A stretch of 57,339 nucleotides of DNA from Leptospira borgpetersenii serovar Javanica (GTDB taxonomy: Bacteria > Spirochaetota > Leptospiria > Leptospirales > Leptospiraceae), in NCBI RefSeq assembly GCF_003046425.1, contig NZ_QAJG01000020.1, positions 1 to 57,339 of the forward strand, written 5' to 3'. This document shows, one piece after another, positions 1 to 23,892 of this stretch. Under the pieces are notes generated by a model that did not search any database, had not been told where the DNA came from, and was given only the letters and a program-made list of their open reading frames with translations. Numbering within the stretch: the stretch's first letter is position 1; every line of letters starts with the position of its first letter. A program made the translations under genes and the position numbers.

Positions 1-76
1 GAACAGGTAAAATAACATGCTCTCCGGACATTTCAGGGTTGGGTTTCAGGGTTTCGAAATGAAATATTTTGTTTTT

Positions 77-127
77 TAACGTGGATTCGGCGTAACAAAT
101 GCGAAAGCGATACTTATGCTGCGATCC
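77..127 (+). repeat. Dispersed ~50-bp repeat, copy 1
   Basis: Begins TAACGTGGATTCGGCGTAAC and ends CTTATGCTGCGATCC. Near copies occur at 9094-9144 (plus) and 35944-35995 (minus). Shorter 5' pieces, sharing TAACGTGAGTTCGG, occur at 39425-39460 and 50545-50583. All copies are intergenic or touch gene ends. Confidence 0.75.
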
Positions 128-315
128 ATAGAGAGCGCACTTTAGTTTGAAAGTTCCGAAGGAATTGGAGCATTATGTTGCGACCTGAAACGGCGCCCCT
201 TAGGAAGCCGTTTCACTGAGTTTAGGCAGCAACATTGAGTTAAAGCGCGGTCCAGCCTTTGCAAGCAAAGGCTGGATTCGCCCAAACTTTCTTACAACGC
301 GTCCCAAAATCCCGT

Positions 316-352
316 CGAGCGCCAATAGAAGCGAGACGTTGAGTTTCCCGAG
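316..352 (+). repeat. 37-bp repeat unit (inverted copy at 9616-9651)
   Basis: The stretch from CGAGCGCCAATAGAAGCGAG to TTTCCCGAG is almost the exact reverse complement of 9616-9651. Half of it (TCTCGCTTCTATTGGCGCT) is tandemly repeated at 9598-9649. Related but more diverged pieces occur near 31676 and 42346. Confidence 0.7.
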
Positions 353-391
353 GGCCCTTAGGGAGCGAACGCGCTTTAGTTTTCTGCTTTG

Positions 392-441
<50 letters not shown>

Positions 442-759
442 ATATCGAACTCACGTTAATATAAAATGAATTTTTCATCGAACGATCGCTTCTAAAACGG
501 TGATTTCATCTAAAAATTTAACCTTAGAATCTACATTTTTGGATTTTTATAGAGACGTCCTAAAAGTATGAGTTCCTACAATTTTAGAATTTGCTCGTAA
601 AATGATGATTGCAGTAGTTCCCGCACTTTAGGAATCGATTTGTAAAGTTCAGACTCCAACTTTTTTAGAAGAATGAATCTTCAACCACTGAACTCACGTT
701 AAGTATCTCGTTTCGTCGTGTCCTTTGAGATCGGCTTATCGGAAATTTTATTTCGCATC

Positions 760-3777
<3,018 letters not shown>

Positions 3778-3792
3778 ATATTTACTTCCTGG

Positions 3793-3819
3793 AAATGCCC
3801 AAAACGAATTCGGGCATTT
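3793..3819 (-). promoter_or_regulatory. Hairpin between mbnP- and mbnH-like genes
   Basis: AAATGCCC (3793-3800) and GGGCATTT (3812-3819) pair perfectly around an 11-nt loop. The hairpin sits between the MbnP stop and the mbnH ribosome site. It has no T-tract in the direction of transcription, so it looks more like an RNA-stabilising or expression-ratio element than a full terminator. Confidence 0.45.
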
Positions 3820-3824
3820 TCGAA

Positions 3825-4769
<945 letters not shown>

Positions 4770-4955
4770 AATGAGTGTCCTGAATATAGAATCTAATTTG
4801 CCGGTTTTTTGAATACGCGCGAATGTGCGGGGTAATGACCGAAATTAAACGGTAAACACCGCCGCGAACGAAAAGAAACAATCGTTTCCAAACTACGAAC
4901 TTTCGAAAAACGCGGATCGGCTCCGCAAACTCCTGAAAGCTCGTATCTGCGCGCG

Positions 4956-5692
<737 letters not shown>

Positions 5693-5713
5693 AAAATAAA
5701 ACGCAATTACTAT

Positions 5714-5749
<36 letters not shown>

Positions 5750-5811
5750 CCACCCAACTTCGATTTGATTTTGTCGTTTCGTAAAAACACCTTTCGGGCT
5801 TTTGTATCCCT

Positions 5812-8813
<3,002 letters not shown>

Positions 8814-9093
8814 GGTTCGATTTTACGCAATGAAACGTCCGAAAAGTCTAAACAAATCGATTTATATAAAAATTTGCGAAGTTAAGGAGCCCGTTTCGAA
8901 AGTTATATCTAATTTGGACTTAAACGTTTGTGGGTCGGAGTTAGGAGATGTCGATCTAATTTGTGTTTACTTTGATGACCGTTGTATTTATGGTCTTTTC
9001 ATGATTGGATTGATCGGGTAACGGGCGGCCGATTTCCTTTTTACCCGCTCTTGGAGTTAACGTCGTAACTGCAATTTACGAACTCATAGTAAC

Positions 9094-9144
9094 TAACGTG
9101 ATCTCAGCGTAACAAATGCGAAAGTGATACTTATGCTGCGATCC
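9094..9144 (+). repeat. Dispersed ~50-bp repeat, copy 2
   Basis: Matches 77-127 at most positions, including GCGTAACAAATGCGAAAG and ACTTATGCTGCGATCC. Same orientation on the plus strand. Confidence 0.75.
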
Positions 9145-9300
9145 TTAGATGAGTATGATTCCTGGACGTAAGACAGTTCCGAATATGATATTCTTGAATC
9201 GACGGAGTCAAGAAGGCCCGTGGGGGAAACGAAAACATCTTCGCTCTCTGAATGGAAGCATAATATTCTCTATCATAACCAATCCCACAATCACTTGGAT

Positions 9301-9320
9301 CTTGTCGGAATTCCGACAAG
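9301..9320. repeat. Perfect 20-bp palindrome
   Basis: CTTGTCGGAATTCCGACAAG is fully self-complementary. The half-site CTTGTCGGAA recurs near 9508 (within the repeat shared with 35742-35835), so this may be two abutting ends of the same repeat family rather than an operator. Confidence 0.6.
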
Positions 9321-9433
9321 CCTCCGTGAAACAGGCTCGGCCCTGCAGAGCGACCCATAGGAAAGCTCTGCATTGAGTTTCTTTGGATGGAGGGGTGAAT
9401 AAACTCTATTTCGCTCTCTACGGGTCGCGAAAT

Positions 9434-9525
9434 AGGTGGAAAGACTCGGGAGATTTTTTCTCTATCAGAAAATCATACTTTTGGCAAGTAAAAAACCTCG
9501 TTCTTGTCGGAACACTTGAAAAAAT
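9434..9525 (+). repeat. ~90-bp dispersed repeat (inverted copy at 35742-35835)
   Basis: From GGAAAGACTCGGGAG through AAAATCATACTT and GCAAGTAAAAA to TTCTTGTCGGAACACTTGAA, this matches the reverse complement of 35742-35835 with scattered differences. Confidence 0.7.
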
Positions 9526-9597
9526 GTGCCTTTTTGATCCTTACTATTTCAACTCAACTTATGAGGTGTTCTGTCGACCGCGAAGGAAACGAAAGCC

Positions 9598-9649
9598 TCT
9601 CGCTTCTATTGGCGCTCGGGAAACTCAACGTCTCGCTTCTATTGGCGCT
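9598..9649 (+). repeat. Tandem pair of a 19-bp unit, 33-bp period
   Basis: TCTCGCTTCTATTGGCGCT occurs at 9598-9616 and again at 9631-9649. The intervening CGGGAAACTCAACG is also present, inverted, at 316-352. Confidence 0.7.
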
Positions 9650-9926
9650 GGACGGGCTCTTACTTGATTTTTATCATTCTTTCGATTCTTCGTCTTGAAT
9701 TTTGGCTGAGCGCGTTTACCGGTTTTAGCCGGAGGTGCAGCTAACTTTTCTCACGGTTTCTTTTATTTCCAATCATCCGATCAAAATGCCGATTCACTTT
9801 TTCAACTCTGTTGCTCCTTTCTTTTCTAAAGGCCTTTTGTTTTTACGTTGGGGGTATGGCGTGCGGGTATTGTGGGAAATGCAAGCTCCGAAAATCTTTG
9901 ATTTTGGCAATGGATTCGGCTTAGGA

Positions 9927-10354
9927 GAAGAACTTAGTATGGTTCGTGCAGCATGTTTCGTATGACGTTATGGGTCTTCTTCTAGAACAGAAGAATGAAA
10001 ATTTTTCCGAATCCAAACATGTCTGTGTGATGTTCTTGGATATTTGCAAATTTAAGAGATTCTTCGAAAAAAGTGGGTTTCTTAAATCAAGAAGGTAACG
10101 TTCCCGAAACCCAAATCGGCTTTCATTTCGGAGAAGTGATAACGGATAATGTAGGATCGAAATCAAGAAAAGAATACACTATCATCGGAGACGTGATCCA
10201 TCTTGCTTTCGGAGTGGAACGATTGAACAAGGAATTTGGAACCGAACTTTTGGCCGCTTGGCGGTTTACGAAGAAATCAAGAACCACGTTCTAAGTAAAA
10301 ATCTTTTTTCCATCAGACAAGGGTAAAGAACAATTCGTAGACGTTTATGAGTAG
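9927..10354 (+). pseudogene. Remnant of a class III adenylate/guanylate cyclase
   Basis: Pieces of a cyclase catalytic domain are visible in order but in different frames. DVMGLLLEQKN and VCVMFLDICKF (about 9963-10050) resemble the linker and first strand with its catalytic Asp. Then a stretch of roughly 100 residues is missing. IGFHFGEV...SKSRKEYTIIGDVIH (about 10108-10205) matches the H-x-G-x-V and Y-x-x-x-G-x-x-V-N block, followed by AVYEEIKNHVL and GKEQFVDVYE ending at the TAG at 10354. At least three frame changes and one internal deletion make this a pseudogene. The second metal-binding Asp region is lost. Confidence 0.7.
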
Positions 10355-10362
10355 AGTAAGTT

Positions 10363-10653
10363 TTAAATCCAGAATTCAAATTCTTTTTGATATTTCACCG
10401 GGTTCCATTCTAAAATCTGATATTCAGCGACTCCGTTTTTATAGAAAGGATCTTCCTGGCAAAAGGATTGTATTTCTTTGCGGGATCCTGCCCTTGCAAT
10501 AAAGATTCCGCCGGTTCTAGGTTCTTGAGGTCCGGATGCGAGTAGTAATTTCTGTTCGTATCCTTTGGACAAATATTCCCTGTGCGCGATCACGTACTCG
10601 TCCACCGTTTCGATCGGAGTGAGATATCGAAGTACTATTATAAATTGTTTCAT
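10363..10653 (-). CDS. YciI-family protein
   Basis: This is a 96-aa single-domain protein. The pattern [25 protein letters not shown], then [35 protein letters not shown], matches the YciI/YCII ferredoxin-like fold, including the conserved His in the AHREYL helix and the DPF motif near the putative active site. The family is widespread; some members act as small hydrolases or dehalogenase-like enzymes, but the function here is unknown. Gene stands alone next to a cyclase remnant. Confidence 0.85.
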   Translation of the reverse strand: MKQFIIVLRYLTPIETVDEYVIAHREYLSKGYEQKLLLASGPQEPRTGGIFIARAGSRKEIQSFCQEDPFYKNGVAEYQILEWNPVKYQKEFEFWI

Positions 10654-11260
10654 TCTAAAAGCCTAAAATAGCAGATGCCCATTTCTTTCAAACTCAAATT
10701 TGGTAGAATACCGTACGATATTTGTTAGGTTGGGCTTGGAGTTTGCAAAAAAGACAGATCGAAAGGGGTATGATGAATCTTTTTTTAAAACGAATGCTTA
10801 CGGATTGGAAATACATCATTGATTTCTGGAAACGGTTTTTGGATTTTTTCGGAGTTAAAAGTTTGTCCCAAAATTATCCAATGTGGGAACTCTACGTTTT
10901 TAAACGATGAGAAAAATCACTCAAAAAGTCTAAAAATCGTCAAAGAGGCTTAATCTGCGGGAGCTTCTACAAATTTCTTTTGAGGTTTTTTAGACCGGCT
11001 TTTGGGTTTCACTTCTAAGCTTACTATTTTTACCGATCCCAGCGTGAGCGATCGAAACGGAAATGCTGCGATGCAACATACCAACTCGGCGCCCTACAAT
11101 GAGAAATAGAATAGAACTTGAATATACAGAAATATTAAAATTGTTCGTTGCAGATTGGAGTGGAGAGCGCGACTCTGCGCTTATTTTTGCATTTTTCATT
11201 TCTCAGATACGAATTAGAAACTCAGAAAATTCCGCAGAGGCACGCCATTCTTTCCTATAT
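10654..11260. other. Gene-poor region
   Basis: No ORF in this stretch resembles a known family. Short reading frames around 10722-10910 and 10990-11263 have no good ribosome sites and look accidental. A partial repeat-like segment reading TGTCCCAAAATTATCC then TGGGAACTCTACG near 10863 resembles short sequences found in other gaps. Confidence 0.5.
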
Positions 11261-11369
11261 TAGATTCGTTGAAAAATTCAATGGTGGCGATTAACAAAAT
11301 TGCTTCGATCGACAATTTCAATGAAACAGAAACAGATGGAGATAGAGAATTAATTTTTCAACAACTCTA
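11261..11369 (-). mobile_element. MITE-like element, family 2, copy A
   Basis: This 109-bp element has terminal inverted repeats TAGATTCGTTGAAAAATT (11261-11278) and AATTTTTCAACAACTCTA (11352-11369). Reverse-complemented, its interior (CTGTTTCATTGAAAT, GAAGCAATTTTGTTAATC) aligns along its whole length with copies at 34650-34752 and 42011-42112. It encodes nothing, as expected for a non-autonomous element. Confidence 0.8.
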
Positions 11370-11445
11370 ATATTGATTTTTCAGAGGATTGTTTGCTCGC
11401 TATCCGTGAGTTTTTCGGAATGTCGGCAAAGTGGATTCCGATTTT

Positions 11446-11990
11446 TTAATCCTTGGTACGCACATCGATCCTCCGAGTTCGTATTAAAAAAATCGAAACT
11501 GCGATCGATAACAACGGAATCCATACCGTGAAAAGTTCCGATCTCAGAACTACCAGGCCTCTCGATGTCAAAAAATTTTTGATTCCGATGGGTGAAACGG
11601 CGATTGGTCTCAACGTAAAGAAAAATCTTTCGGATGAATAGGGGATGAGAAATCCCACTCCGAGTCCTCCGCCGGTCATCGCGTCCAGAACTCCGTGAGA
11701 AAGAATCGAAAGAAACAAAAAGAAAAACACGGCTTCTATTCTCGCGCGAAGCCATCGAACTAAAACGCAGGCTAAAACGCTTAGAGAGAATGAGAACAAA
11801 ATCGAATGGCTGAATCCTCGATGTCCCAGTCGCTTTCATAAGGGATCCCGAATTGGAACGCGATCACGTCCACATCGGGAAGAATCGAAAAAAGAATTCC
11901 GATTATCAGGAGTCGGGTGGGAATAAATTTATTTCCAAGCGCGATCCAAAAGGAGATCGGAATCGCAGTATGAGTCATTATGGTGGGCAT
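11446..11990 (-). pseudogene. DUF457/YdjM-type membrane protein with a frameshift
   Basis: The N-terminal part (from ATG at 11990) reads [19 protein letters not shown] and [19 protein letters not shown]. After about 11829 the frame changes, and [13 protein letters not shown], then [12 protein letters not shown], continue in the -1/+2 frame to a stop at 11446. D-x-D and H-R-G-x-x-H-S are hallmarks of the YdjM/DUF457 metal-dependent hydrolase-like membrane family. One base appears to be missing between GCGAC and TGGGA. The rest is well conserved, so either the loss is very recent, the base is a sequencing error, or it is a phase-variable site. It lies beside a MITE. Confidence 0.8.
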
Positions 11991-12398
11991 GTTTTAAGCG
12001 GCAAATGATTGGAAATCGGTTGTTAGGACTTTACACATTGTCTAGGAGGCGTTGACTTACGTTGCTACCCATATCGGGAGCAACCGTGCTTTGAGTTTTC
12101 TTTTTGACCAGTGCTGCTTCTGATATGCCCCCATTTTTAGATTCAAATGAGCTGAGCGCATTGAATAAAAGCGATCATATGATCTAACATTGTTGTAAAA
12201 CGAAATCGTTTGGAGAAGCAGTTTTTGAAACCGCTTGGGATGAAATCGATTTTTAGTAAAGCGAATAGGAACGAGGTCTAAAAATTCTCGGAACCTACTT
12301 GAGCTTTTCCATTTGACCGGAAGGAGAGTCCGCAAAACTCTACTTCTATAACTCGTCCAAAACGAACGTTTTAGGAACGACTAAGATAGAGGCTACCT
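11991..12398. other. Intergenic region upstream of ilvD
   Basis: No recognisable gene. A weak inverted repeat, GTTGCTACCC against CGGGAGCAAC, sits at about 12060-12082. A minus-strand reading frame at 12057-12335 is rich in basic residues and resembles no family, so I leave it out. A GAGG ribosome site just before 12399 serves ilvD. Confidence 0.5.
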
Positions 12399-14081
<1,683 letters not shown>

Positions 14082-14109
14082 AAACGGTCCATTGTGGGAC
14101 CCATCGTAG

Positions 14110-14370
14110 ACGACAATAACTCCCTTTGAGATCGGTTACGTTTTTTCCCTTGATAAAAGAATTTACGGTTCTACGAAGACGATTCTTCCTTTGTCTGAAA
14201 TCGTAAAAAGAAATATTCCGGTTTTTCCGCACAATACGATCGGCAAGAACGAATATTTGTTAAGCGAAGACTTCGGAAATTATCCGAATCCGGTATTGGA
14301 ATGTTCTATAGAAAAGTCGGGCTGTTTGCTCATCGAAACGGATTTTGGACTTTGTTTGAAAATTCTCTAA
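14110..14370 (+). pseudogene. Start-less gene fragment of unknown family
   Basis: An open frame of 86 codons without any ATG/GTG/TTG in a suitable place runs from a stop at 14107 to the TAA at 14368. It reads well as protein (GYVFSLDKRIYGSTKTILPL, then ECSIEKSGCLLIETDFGLCL), with ordinary codon use, which suggests the C-terminal piece of a degraded gene. I do not recognise the family. Confidence 0.35.
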
Positions 14371-14515
14371 GTTATACGAGCCAAATTCGTAGGTAAGCTG
14401 GAACGGTATGAGGATAGCTACTTGCTTTGTTATGTTCTCAGTTCCCAGATTTTAGTCCGGAGTTAGCAATCTCGAACGGAGCGAGGAAATGAAGTTAGGC
14501 ATTGGTCAGCATCTT

Positions 14516-14917
14516 TTAAAGCCAGTTTGCAATTTTAATATCTTTGATCCGAGTAAACTCTTTTTCATTGTTTGTTACGAGAGTAAGTTTATTCGATAAC
14601 GCTTGAGAAGCTATTAAAAGATCGAAAGGACCGATTGGTTTCCCTACTTTGTCTAATTCTACTCGAATTTTTGCAGCTTTATTTGCGTCTTCACTAACAA
14701 ATGAAAGAATATTCAAATAACTTAAAAACTCTTCTAAAATTTTTAAGTTCCTTTCGAGATGAAGACTTTTTTGAACACCATACTTTAATTCAAATTCCGT
14801 AATTGATGAAATAAATATGTTTTCTAACTTGATCTTTTTAAATTTTTTATAAACAGATCTCGGCTTTTGGTTTATTATATAAATGCAAATATTCGTATCT
14901 AATAAGTATTGAGTCAT
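14516..14917 (-). CDS. vapC: VapC-type PIN-domain ribonuclease toxin
   Basis: This is a 133-aa PIN-domain protein. The acidic residues of the Mg-dependent active site are present: D7 in LLDTN, E43 in [10 protein letters not shown] and D99 in GPFDLLIA, with LVTNNEKEF (113-121) near the C-terminus. VapC toxins cleave specific RNAs such as initiator tRNA or rRNA and are held inactive by the cognate VapB. The ATG overlaps the end of the antitoxin gene by 4 bp, the usual arrangement for translational coupling. All active-site residues appear intact, so the toxin should be functional. Confidence 0.93.
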   Translation of the reverse strand: MTQYLLDTNICIYIINQKPRSVYKKFKKIKLENIFISSITEFELKYGVQKSLHLERNLKILEEFLSYLNILSFVSEDANKAAKIRVELDKVGKPIGPFDLLIASQALSNKLTLVTNNEKEFTRIKDIKIANWL

Positions 14918-15144
14918 ATTTTATTTCGTTTGCCATACTCGTTTGGTTGGTTTCGATCAAGTATAAGATCGTCAGAAAAGCTATTAACCGTATTCCAAAA
15001 ACGATCAACCGCATCGTTTATTGGCGTTAAGATAACATTATCTCCATCCCTTCGTATATAGACTTCTTTGCCTTTGAAACGATAGTCTTTCGGTAAACGA
15101 ATTGCTTGACTATCCCCATTTTTAAAAATTTTAGCTTTATTCAT
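14914..15144 (-). CDS. vapB: VapB-type antitoxin (AbrB/SpoVT fold)
   Basis: The 76-aa protein has an N-terminal swapped-hairpin DNA-binding domain ([20 protein letters not shown], then [15 protein letters not shown]) followed by a flexible toxin-wrapping tail ([11 protein letters not shown]...). It should neutralise VapC and repress the operon. The start codon lies inside a 17-bp perfect inverted repeat that is an obvious candidate operator. Confidence 0.92.
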   Translation of the reverse strand: MNKAKIFKNGDSQAIRLPKDYRFKGKEVYIRRDGDNVILTPINDAVDRFWNTVNSFSDDLILDRNQPNEYGKRNKI

Positions 15145-15173
15145 ATATATTTTGGTATATATATGAATAAAGC
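15134..15173. promoter_or_regulatory. Perfect 17-bp inverted repeat at the vapB start (candidate operator)
   Basis: GCTTTATTCATATATAT (15134-15150) and ATATATATGAATAAAGC (15157-15173) are perfect inverted repeats separated by TTTGGT. The left arm contains the first four vapB codons. The right arm therefore contains the same ATGAATAAAGC on the plus strand, opening an 18-codon frame (15163-15219). The AT-rich centre probably also holds the -10 region. VapBC complexes usually bind such palindromes to autorepress. Confidence 0.8.
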
Positions 15174-15276
15174 AGAGTCAATTATTTTTTCCTATAAATT
15201 CGATCCGAAATGCCATTGAAACTGATAATCGGAGATTTTCGCCGACTTTTGTTCAACGAAATAGTTCATTTAGAGT

Positions 15277-15547
15277 ATGAGCGAGAAAGATAACTGTTAT
15301 GACGATGTTCCCGGGATACGATTCATAGAGAGCGTTCCGCTTGAGTCTCCTGGAATCATTCTTTAAAACTTTGAAAGTAGAGGAGATCTACAGAAGAAAA
15401 TATAGCACAATGAAAGAAGCACAATATTTTCTATTTGACTATATCGAAAGGTATTACAGTGGAAGGTATTCGATTATCTCAAACCCGTCGAGTTTGCAGA
15501 GAAAACCATTTCATAACCGTGTCCGTTTTTCGGGGGAAGTTAGGTGA
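15277..15547 (+). pseudogene. IS3-family transposase OrfB remnant
   Basis: MSEKDNCYD (15277-) matches the S-x-K-G-N-C-Y-D-N-A segment of the IS3/IS1500 integrase core, and SLLESFFKTLKVEEIYRRKY (15341-) continues the E-S-F-F-x-T-L-K motif bearing the catalytic Glu. FDYIERYYSGRYSIISNP then follows. Between the two pieces about 45 bp, including GATTCATAGAGAGCG (resembling 123-138), have been inserted. The N-terminal two thirds of the transposase are missing. Confidence 0.8.
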
Positions 15548-15699
15548 AATTGCACAAATTCAAATACTTTAAGGGAAATTTATCTTATTTTTTAGTAAAA
15601 AATATCCAGATCTTTTATCCAGTCGAAAGGATAACGAGTTTGTCAATTTGACTTTTAAAATCGAAAAATTTAATGAAAACTATAATGGCTTGCTTTAAT

Positions 15700-15863
15700 C
15701 TAAGAGCCGGTCTCAAAACCTGAAGAAAAATATCTCTAGACGATCCGGCAAGTTTTTAAAAAACGTGAGAGTTTCCACAGAAACCGTCGCATTGGCGGTT
15801 TTCTCTCGTCGTTTAAAATTGTAATAGCTCCTACATTCCTAAGGTTTTGAGACCGGTTCTAAG
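15700..15863 (-). mobile_element. MITE-like element, family 1, copy 1
   Basis: This 164-bp element has 22-bp terminal inverted repeats with two mismatches: CTAAGAGCCGGTCTCAAAAC at 15700 and its complement ending at 15863. Its reverse complement aligns over the full length with the element at 53909-54071 at roughly 90% identity by eye. No coding capacity. Confidence 0.88.
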
Positions 15864-15971
15864 ATCAATATGCAATAACGGTATTGTGGGCTTTAAAGTG
15901 ATGATGGTAAAAGGTATTAGTTGTGGATTCGATAAGAATATGGAATTAATAAATCAGAATGTTTGTAATGA

Positions 15972-16163
15972 GGGCGTAAAATTTTTCGTACAGGAAAGGA
16001 AAGCGATTTATTTATCTCGTATTTAAACGGACTATACGGTTTTGAGAAAGAAACCTTAAGTATGGTCGATCTTGAAATTTTTACTGCAATAGCATTTACT
16101 GACAAATCTTTCGATCTAAAGAAAGATATCGTGAACATTCAATTGTTCGGTAAAGATCAATAA
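15972..16163 (+). pseudogene. Fragment of an unknown gene
   Basis: A frame ending at the TAA at 16161 reads FISYLNGLYGFEKETLSMVD and then LEIFTAIAFTDKSFDLKKDI. Just upstream another frame reads NEGVKFFVQERKAIYLSRI. The composition looks like real protein broken by a frameshift, and further scraps continue to about 16290. No family recognised. Low-GC sequence, like the lipoprotein gene that follows. Confidence 0.35.
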
Positions 16164-16312
16164 GGCGTTCCCTAAGAGGAATATTATGAACCATTTTTTA
16201 ATGTTGATCTTAAAAAATCAATATGTTTGGTGGAATGAGAAGGACCTCGATTATAGAAGTTCCTTAATTAAGGGATTAGCAAAAAAATAGGTTGTAATAT
16301 CAAATTGTACAA

Positions 16313-16445
16313 TTGCGGCTTCTCGCGGTATTTCGAGACTCTCGCTTGGCCTCCGGAACGCATACTCGATTTGCGAGACATTCAAGCCTCGTGTGCAACC
16401 GCGTTGCGTTAATGCGCTTGCGGCCGCAACGTCTAGAAGACTTTT
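16313..16445. repeat. GC-rich repeat-like block with palindrome
   Basis: A sharply GC-richer block inside an AT-rich region. It includes CGTTGCG (16402-16408) and CGCAACG (16425-16431) as an inverted repeat, plus a smaller GCAACCGCGTTGC palindrome. The spurious ORF over it (MRLLAVFRDSRLASG...) looks like a translation of a multicopy repeat, not a gene. Confidence 0.45.
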
Positions 16446-16472
16446 TTATTAAGAGTAATGTGGAAAAAAATT

Positions 16473-17171
16473 ATGAAATTCAGATTCAACTTTTTATATT
16501 TCTTTTTTATTAACTGCGGTATAGAACTTCCTGAATATAATGGGCCGTTCATTGAACGGAATGAACAGATTTATCAGCAAAGACACCAAAGTTTAAGTAA
16601 AAATAAATGGATTAGAAAACCGGAAAATATTCTTATTATTCATGAAACATTAAAAAAAATAGGTTATAAACAAATATTTACGGAAGAAAAACTTAATGAG
16701 GAATTTTTTATTTTTGAAGAAAAAGTTTTTTTCAAAGGCTCTTTAAAAAACAAAATATTGTCAGTAAACAATTGTTTTTCGAAAAATATTTGTGATAGCT
16801 ACTCAAAGAAATTTGTACAACGTAGAAAAAAAGAAGGCAATTCGGATGTTACATTTCTTGTTATTAGAGAAGTCAAAGAAATATTAATTCATAATAAGAC
16901 TCTTCCAATTAGGAAAAAATACTATCATCCTATTTTGTCTGGGTTAATAAAATTAGAATTTGCGAATACAAAGAAGTCAACGGCAATAGCTAAAAACGAT
17001 TTTATTTTTTTGGTTAATAACGGGTTTCACCAATCTGCTTACAATCTACTTTATGAGAGATATGATTATCAGGATGTTGGATTGAATACAAATGAACTAT
17101 ATAAACGATTAAAAAGATCGAAGAAAAATAATTTACCATGGTTACTGCATGATACAACAAAAAGTTTTTGA
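16473..17171 (+). CDS. AT-rich hypothetical lipoprotein
   Basis: I take the ATG at 16473 (232 aa) because it gives a compact signal peptide, KFRFNFLYFFFINC, whose Cys fits a spirochaete lipobox (FINC). A start at 16458 is also possible. No domain is recognised. Lys, Asn, Phe and Ile are strongly enriched and GC is clearly lower than in the neighbouring core genes, a sign of recent acquisition. It sits between a GC-rich repeat block and the convergent icmF gene. Confidence 0.55.
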   Translation: MKFRFNFLYFFFINCGIELPEYNGPFIERNEQIYQQRHQSLSKNKWIRKPENILIIHETLKKIGYKQIFTEEKLNEEFFIFEEKVFFKGSLKNKILSVNNCFSKNICDSYSKKFVQRRKKEGNSDVTFLVIREVKEILIHNKTLPIRKKYYHPILSGLIKLEFANTKKSTAIAKNDFIFLVNNGFHQSAYNLLYERYDYQDVGLNTNELYKRLKRSKKNNLPWLLHDTTKSF

Positions 17172-17220
17172 AAAAAAGATTTATAGCCGATTTTTAGGTT
17201 ACTTTTATTTGCGACTTGGA

Positions 17221-20598
<3,378 letters not shown>

Positions 20599-20635
20599 AT
20601 AAAATACTTCTATTCTAAAATTAAAAAATTCGAGT

Positions 20636-21439
<804 letters not shown>

Positions 21440-21454
21440 GTAAGGTCTACTTTT

Positions 21455-21470
21455 CGAACGAACGTTCAAT
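21455..21470. promoter_or_regulatory. Possible TetR-type operator upstream of plsC-like gene
   Basis: CGAACGAACGTTCAAT contains the perfect 8-bp palindrome GAACGTTC (21460-21467) and a GAAC direct repeat. Sites of this look are common for TetR-family regulators of acyl-CoA metabolism. No regulator gene is nearby, so this is only a suggestion. Confidence 0.25.
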
Positions 21471-21513
21471 AAATATTAGATTTAGAATTCATTGTACCGA
21501 ATGGAATCGAATT

Positions 21514-21550
<37 letters not shown>

Positions 21551-21635
21551 AAGAACTAAACCGCATTTTGAATCGGATCATTTGCGGTGCGGGATAAGAT
21601 CGATGTTTATAAGAATGAGCTAGGAGATATGTAGG

Positions 21636-22604
<969 letters not shown>

Positions 22605-22605
22605 A

Positions 22606-23888
<1,283 letters not shown>

Positions 23889-23892
<4 letters not shown>

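Larger units (their letters stand above)
8814..9926. other. Gene-poor region made of decayed repeats
   Basis: No ORF here resembles a protein family. The region holds a copy of the 50-bp dispersed repeat (9094-9144), a perfect 20-bp palindrome (9301-9320), a repeat shared with 35742-35835 (9434-9525) and a 33-bp-period tandem repeat (9598-9649). Runs such as GAGCGACCCATAGGAAAGC and GGGTCGCGAAATAGG also look like remains of larger repeats. Confidence 0.6.

Noticed and set aside
9598..9649. Possible CRISPR-like repeat
   Set aside because: Only two units, and the unit is a piece of a dispersed repeat found elsewhere.
9131..9667. Several overlapping ORFs of 75-95 codons
   Set aside because: They translate repeat sequence present elsewhere in the window in other frames.
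12057..12335. 92-codon minus-strand ORF upstream of ilvD
   Set aside because: Highly basic, no family resemblance, no ribosome site; probably chance.
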